64,000 nt of DNA from Cephalotus follicularis (Eukaryota; Streptophyta; Magnoliopsida; Oxalidales; Cephalotaceae), in the NCBI GenBank assembly GCA_001972305.1, contig BDDD01001667.1:149888-213887 (forward strand). Reading direction: 5' to 3'. This document shows, one piece after another, positions 60,064 through 64,000 of this stretch. The translations under genes and the position numbers were made by a program. Positions within the stretch are counted from its first letter, which is position 1. Every line of letters begins with the position of its first letter. Under the pieces are notes generated by a model. It was not told where the DNA came from and ran no database searches. It worked only from the letters and a program-made list of their open reading frames with translations.

Positions 60064-60345
60064 AGCGTCGGCGGTTAAGCGCTAAGCGTCACCGCTTAAG
60101 CCCCAAAGTACTGCCGCTTTTCCCTCTAAGCGCTGCCTGTTGACGTGTAACAAAGGAAAATTAACGCTTGAAAGCGTCGTCGCTTTCTCCATTACACTAT
60201 AACAAATTGTCGACGCTTTAACTCACAAATTTGGTAACCAGAAAAGAAGCCAAACTGTCGACGCCTTAAAATAACTGTCGACGCTTAATGGAATTTCACC
60301 AAACTATCGACGCTTTAAAATAGGCAGTTGACGCTTTCAATGTTC
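60064..60345. repeat. GTCGAC-core array 22 (G3 solo LTR)
   Basis: About nine cores: AGCGTCGGCGG, AGCGTCACCGC, AGCGTCGTCGC, TTGTCGACGC, CTGTCGACGCC (60257), CTGTCGACGC (60277), CTATCGACGC (60306) and CAGTTGACGC (60327). Spacings in the last four are 20, 29 and 21. It lies upstream of the TATA box in the LTR sense. Confidence 0.83.
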
Positions 60346-60531
60346 CAAGACGCGTAAACATGCTTACGGCACACAGTAACCATATATCTATCGTATATCC
60401 ATGAATAATGACTTCAAAATGTTCCAGGCATTAGGGTTATATTACGGGTCCCTTGTAGCATTTGTCGATTTCAACAACAAAAATCATACTTTTATAAATA
60501 ATATCTCTAATGAAAATTTATGGTCATTACA

Positions 60532-60985
60532 CCTTTGGTTGAACAATCCTAGTGATTGTTGATTTTGAAACTGGTTTTGTGGTGGGAAGGATGGTCAGTC
60601 ATTGTTTGAATTTGGGGGAAACCTTTGAAAAGTATGCTGAGGTGCAGGTTACCCTGAAAATTTTGAATTGGGTCCTGAAAAAATTTGTAGGTCCTCTCGT
60701 GTTTTGCCCTTGACTCCATAAGAATTTTAGAGGATTTCGCCCACCTGAGTTGTAAGTATTACTATACGGGTTGTATTGATTCATTGCGGACACATTCTCA
60801 ACGGGGTATTGATTTTCAATGAAATTTTGGCATTGTTCAACAACATGATTCGGTGATTGACAGCAAGAGCACATAGGGATGCTCTGATTTACATGATTCG
60901 CGTGCTCGAGTCCCCTAATTATTGACTCAAATCTCTTGAGCCGACTATCTAACTATGCCACCAGAGCTACTGATCCCTCAATAAC
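60532..60985 (-). pseudogene. Athila/Tat-like gag fragment
   Basis: The minus-strand frame 60599-60874 reads CSCCQSPNHVVEQCQNF, a CCHC-type knuckle, then NQYNPYSNTYNSGGRNPLKF, the NPYSNTYNPGWRNHPNF-like phrase of Athila/Tat gag. RLKRFESIIRG upstream also fits. It is bounded by the solo G3 LTR and the G1 LTR at 60986. It has the same orientation as the Athila/Tat-like 3' end at 28685-30317 and could be the same host element. Broken fossil. Confidence 0.75.
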
Positions 60986-62785
60986 TGTAACACCCCCGAT
61001 TCAAAACTGGGAACACCACCGATTTGGGATCGGGATGTCACACAAAACTGAACTATAGAAACATGTCAAAATATCTTAATCTTTATTTAAATCATCAAAT
61101 TTAGTTAAACTATCTTTCATTAAGAATCCTGAAGCTGTAAATCCAAAACATTACGATAAACATAAAACCTTAAATAATATTCAAATTCAAACCTAAGCTG
61201 AAGTCTCAAAAATATCTGAAGGTCCACACATGACCACAACATCACTAAAAGAAAAGAATTCAACTTATTAGAACTCCTCAAGACATAGGTGTTGCTCTCA
61301 TCACACTTTCCCCTGATTCCTCTGAATACCTGCCGCATCGAAAACAAAAACGCGGTTGAGCAAACCTCAGTACAGATATAGAATAATAAAACAGTTTATG
61401 AACAAAACAGTTTACGAAACATAATAGTACGCTATTTTTTCAAAAACAGAACAATTCATAAATAAACCAAATTTATGCAATTCAATGGTGCTCATGTCAA
61501 ATATATATATATATATATCTGTTCACAAACTTTCATATCTGTTTCCATAACTTTTCATGACGGTGGTTCATACTGAGATATGCAATACGGTTTAAATACA
61601 TTTATATATATGCAAGGGATCCTGCAGAATCAACATGGCCGACGGAACGACATGTACGGCACTACACAATGAATTCCCATATCCGAATCAGAACAGAACA
61701 TATTTTTCCTAGGGCCGACCCATGCGCCTCTATCAAAAATGGGATCCAAATCCTATTAACAGGATATAAAAACCAGTGAGAGACACCGTAGACTGATTAC
61801 AGCGCTACGGATAGTGTCATGTCCCCGTGCCAGGCTTGCGACATGCCTATGGTACCCCAATAGATGGTTATATTCTAAGTAGTAACAATTTCAAAGTAAT
61901 GACTATATCAAAAATTATTTCAAAATATTGATTTACTCCAAAACCAATTCAAATCATAAACGGTTTTTCTGAACATTTTCCGAACATATCCGAAATCATT
62001 ACCATATCCGTATTATCAAAAGTCAACATACTTTTATAATTGAAAATTGTACTCATTGAATTTCACAAATAATTAAAAGAGATGATAATAGTAAAATCCG
62101 TATTTTATTCATATAAATTAGAATACGAAAATCAAAATAAAAGATCAATACATCTTTCATAAAATAATGTTTAAAACAATAGAGGTATCCATGAAAATCC
62201 GTACTAAAAGAAAAACTGAATTCATTTCAATAAAAACATAGGAAAGATCCACGAGCGAAGAATCCATACTTATTTCACCAAAAGCAAAAACTAAACTTTT
62301 CTAATAAAATCGTGAAGATAACCAAGAACGAGAAAATCCATACATTATTCATAAAAACATAAATGTGATTTCTTTCAATAAAATCACTGGAATATAATCA
62401 AGAACGAAACATCTGTACATTGCTTATAAACGGAATTTATTGTAACAAAATCATAGGGTGATAACCAAGGAAGAAAAATCCATACATGTTCATAAAAGCA
62501 AAACTGAATTTAATTTAATAAAATAAAGTGCAGATAGCCAAGAATGAACGTATCCGTACAACATTCATGAAACAAAACTAAATTTATTTCAATAAAATCG
62601 AATGATGATAATCAAACATGACGAATCCGTACCTTAGCCGCCCAAATCTAAACAATCACAACAACGAATCTAAAGCATACGCGGAATCACTCTAACCTTC
62701 ACCACAGATGTTTTGGAATCCAAAGCAGATAAACCAAACCATGTTACAAACTATCAGACACATATTACAATTTCCAGGAGGATAA

Positions 62786-63070
62786 GCGTCGACGTATACG
62801 ACCTGAGCGTCGATGTTTACAACATAAGCGTCCACTCTAAAACATGGCGTTGGCAAAAATCATGACTAAGCGTCGAGGAAAAGATGATAGTTCATGACAT
62901 GCACGCCGACGTCTAAACAAAGTGTTGACGCTTATCATCAATGCGTTGACATGAAACCAAAATAGTCGACGCTTTGACACAAGCAGCACGATGAAAAATA
63001 ATTTTCTATGCATAGACGTCGACGTATACGACATAGGCATCCATGCTATGGGTTAAAAACATGAAAACGC
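62786..63070. repeat. GTCGAC-core array 23 (G1 copy c LTR)
   Basis: Cores at 62788, 62809, 62830, 62849, 62872, 62905, 62924, 62945 and 62965 have spacings 21, 21, 19, 23, 33, 19, 21 and 20; further cores lie near 63018 and 63068. Confidence 0.87.
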
Positions 63071-63537
63071 ATCGATACAACAATTACAGTATGAACAAAA
63101 ATCCATTTTCTTAAACTTAAATCATTAAAACAGTAATATGCATGTTCTAAAACATGACTTCTATTATTGAAAATACCATTATAACATTTCAAATGCATAA
63201 ACATATTGATTACCTCTAGAATATAGCAATAGAAATTCTTCAAAACATATTTTCTGGTATTGCATAATTTAAAACAGGTTTTATAGATTAACAGTGGATT
63301 TTAGAATAATCTATAACTTGATAGTCAACAATAATAGTAATATATGATGGTAAAAAGCGACAGAGTTTTAAAGAGAGAAATTGTAAGTTTTGATGGTGAA
63401 AGCGTGTAGGATTAAAGCTTACCATATCAACAGAAAATGAGGCAAACATAGAAGGAAACAAATAACCGGATTATGGAAAGAAAATCCCACTTTCCCTACA
63501 AAGCCACCAACTACTTTCAGATAAGGAAGATGGGTGT

Positions 63538-63670
63538 AAGCGTCAATGTTATTTAAAGCTTTAACGCCTAACCCTTCGCATACAAAGGCATAGACGTTAT
63601 GACAGAGCGTTGACACTTTCACTACTGGAAGAAAAATGAGAAATAATGCTAAGGCGTCAACGCTTAACAC
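63538..63670. repeat. GTCGAC-core array 24 (G1 copy c LTR, near its start)
   Basis: GCGTCAATG, GCATAGACG, GCGTTGACAC and GCGTCAACGC. On the minus strand the array follows TTCTGGGTGTTAAGCGTTG, the same leader as arrays 1 and 8 in G1 copy a. Confidence 0.78.
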
Positions 63671-63815
63671 CCAGAATCAAAGAGTTTTCAAAACGAAATT
63701 CAAACGATCCAAATAACACATAACTTATAACATATGTCAAGAACGTAGCATATAGCATATGACAAAAATGTAACTTGTGGCGATAAACACCTACTCAACA
63801 AACCGGGATATTACA

Positions 63816-64000
63816 TCCTCGACCCCTTTAAAATATTTATTTCCAAAATCTAAGCAACTACTAATTTATATCTAATAGATGAGAGCATACCTTTCGGATA
63901 AGATACTCGAACTCCTGAACATCACATCAAAAATGTGAATCTCTATCGGAAGAGGATCTTCCTCATGAAATTTCATCATCGAACATAATAGCGCAATCAC
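63816..64000 (-). other. Start of the G1 copy c interior (3' side), cut by window end
   Basis: TCCTCGACCCCTTTAAA (63816-63832) is the reverse complement of a polypurine-like tract. The remaining ~170 bp show no recognisable protein motif. Confidence 0.6.

Larger units (their letters stand above)
57988..60531 (-). repeat. Solo LTR of family G3
   Basis: 2,544 bp from TGTAACGCCCCCGATCC to GGTCATTACA, with CCTTT at 57983-57987 and again at 60532-60536, a perfect 5-bp duplication. No interior. The host on the right is an Athila/Tat-like gag; on the left the X LTR ends exactly five bases earlier. One unresolved base (N) at 58052. Confidence 0.9.
60986..63815 (-). repeat. 3' LTR of G1 copy c
   Basis: 2,830 bp from TGTAACACCCCCG to GGGATATTACA, followed by a reverse-complement polypurine tract. 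It holds AACGCGGTTGAGCAAACCTC near 61350, as in copies a and b. ATAAC at 60981-60985 is the expected flank duplication. A TA run lies at 61500-61518. No gene. Confidence 0.87.

Overview
This is a stretch of a large, repeat-rich plant (angiosperm) nuclear genome. Almost all of it is LTR retrotransposon sequence, nested many layers deep. I find no host protein-coding gene, tRNA, rRNA, CRISPR array or bacterial signal. The plant call rests on long-LTR Ty3/gypsy elements with primer-binding sites of the type TGGTATCAGAG, a Ty1/copia pair, an Athila/Tat-like gypsy remnant and a short hAT-like DNA element. I cannot name the species. Family labels used here (G1, G2, G3, G4, X, C1, C2, A) are mine.

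Layout. 1-22087: a G1 gypsy element on the plus strand. Its 3' LTR is split by copia element C1 (5117-19640, minus strand, 5-bp target duplication CATAG). One LTR of C1 holds the related copia element C2 (5948 to about 13186, minus). C2 holds a 785-bp hAT-like element (9090-9874, 8-bp target duplication matching at 7 of 8). 22088-26723: a second G1 element on the minus strand, into which the first appears to have inserted; it lies in an X LTR (26724-28684). 28685-30317: 3' end of an Athila/Tat-like gypsy element. 30318-33295: G2 LTR plus a scrap of interior. 33296-38840: G3 element, plus strand. 38841-40396: G3 LTR, minus. 40397-47012: G2 element, plus, interrupted by a G4 LTR (43713-46402). 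47013-55675: G2 element, minus, with both LTRs. 55676-57982: X LTR, plus. 57988-60531: solo G3 LTR with 5-bp duplication CCTTT. 60532-60985: Athila/Tat-like gag. 60986-64000: 3' LTR of another minus-strand G1 element. All LTR elements are treated as fossils; none of the interiors looks whole.

The feature that stands out is not a gene. Short palindromic motifs with core GTCGAC occur in at least two dozen arrays in the LTRs and leaders of otherwise different families: gypsy G1, G2, G3 and X, copia C1 and C2, and the Athila/Tat-like element. Hand-counted centre spacings are mostly 19-23 bp, with a second class at 31-34 bp, close to two and three turns of B-DNA. Most arrays use GCGTCGACGC or GACGTCGACGTC. 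In two families, another copy at a comparable LTR position carries a different palindrome, CAGTCGACTG; in G3 an array is matched by a TCCTCGGA cluster. Same place, same pitch and swapped motif suggest fast-evolving, helically phased binding-site arrays shared among competing retrotransposons. Function is unproven.
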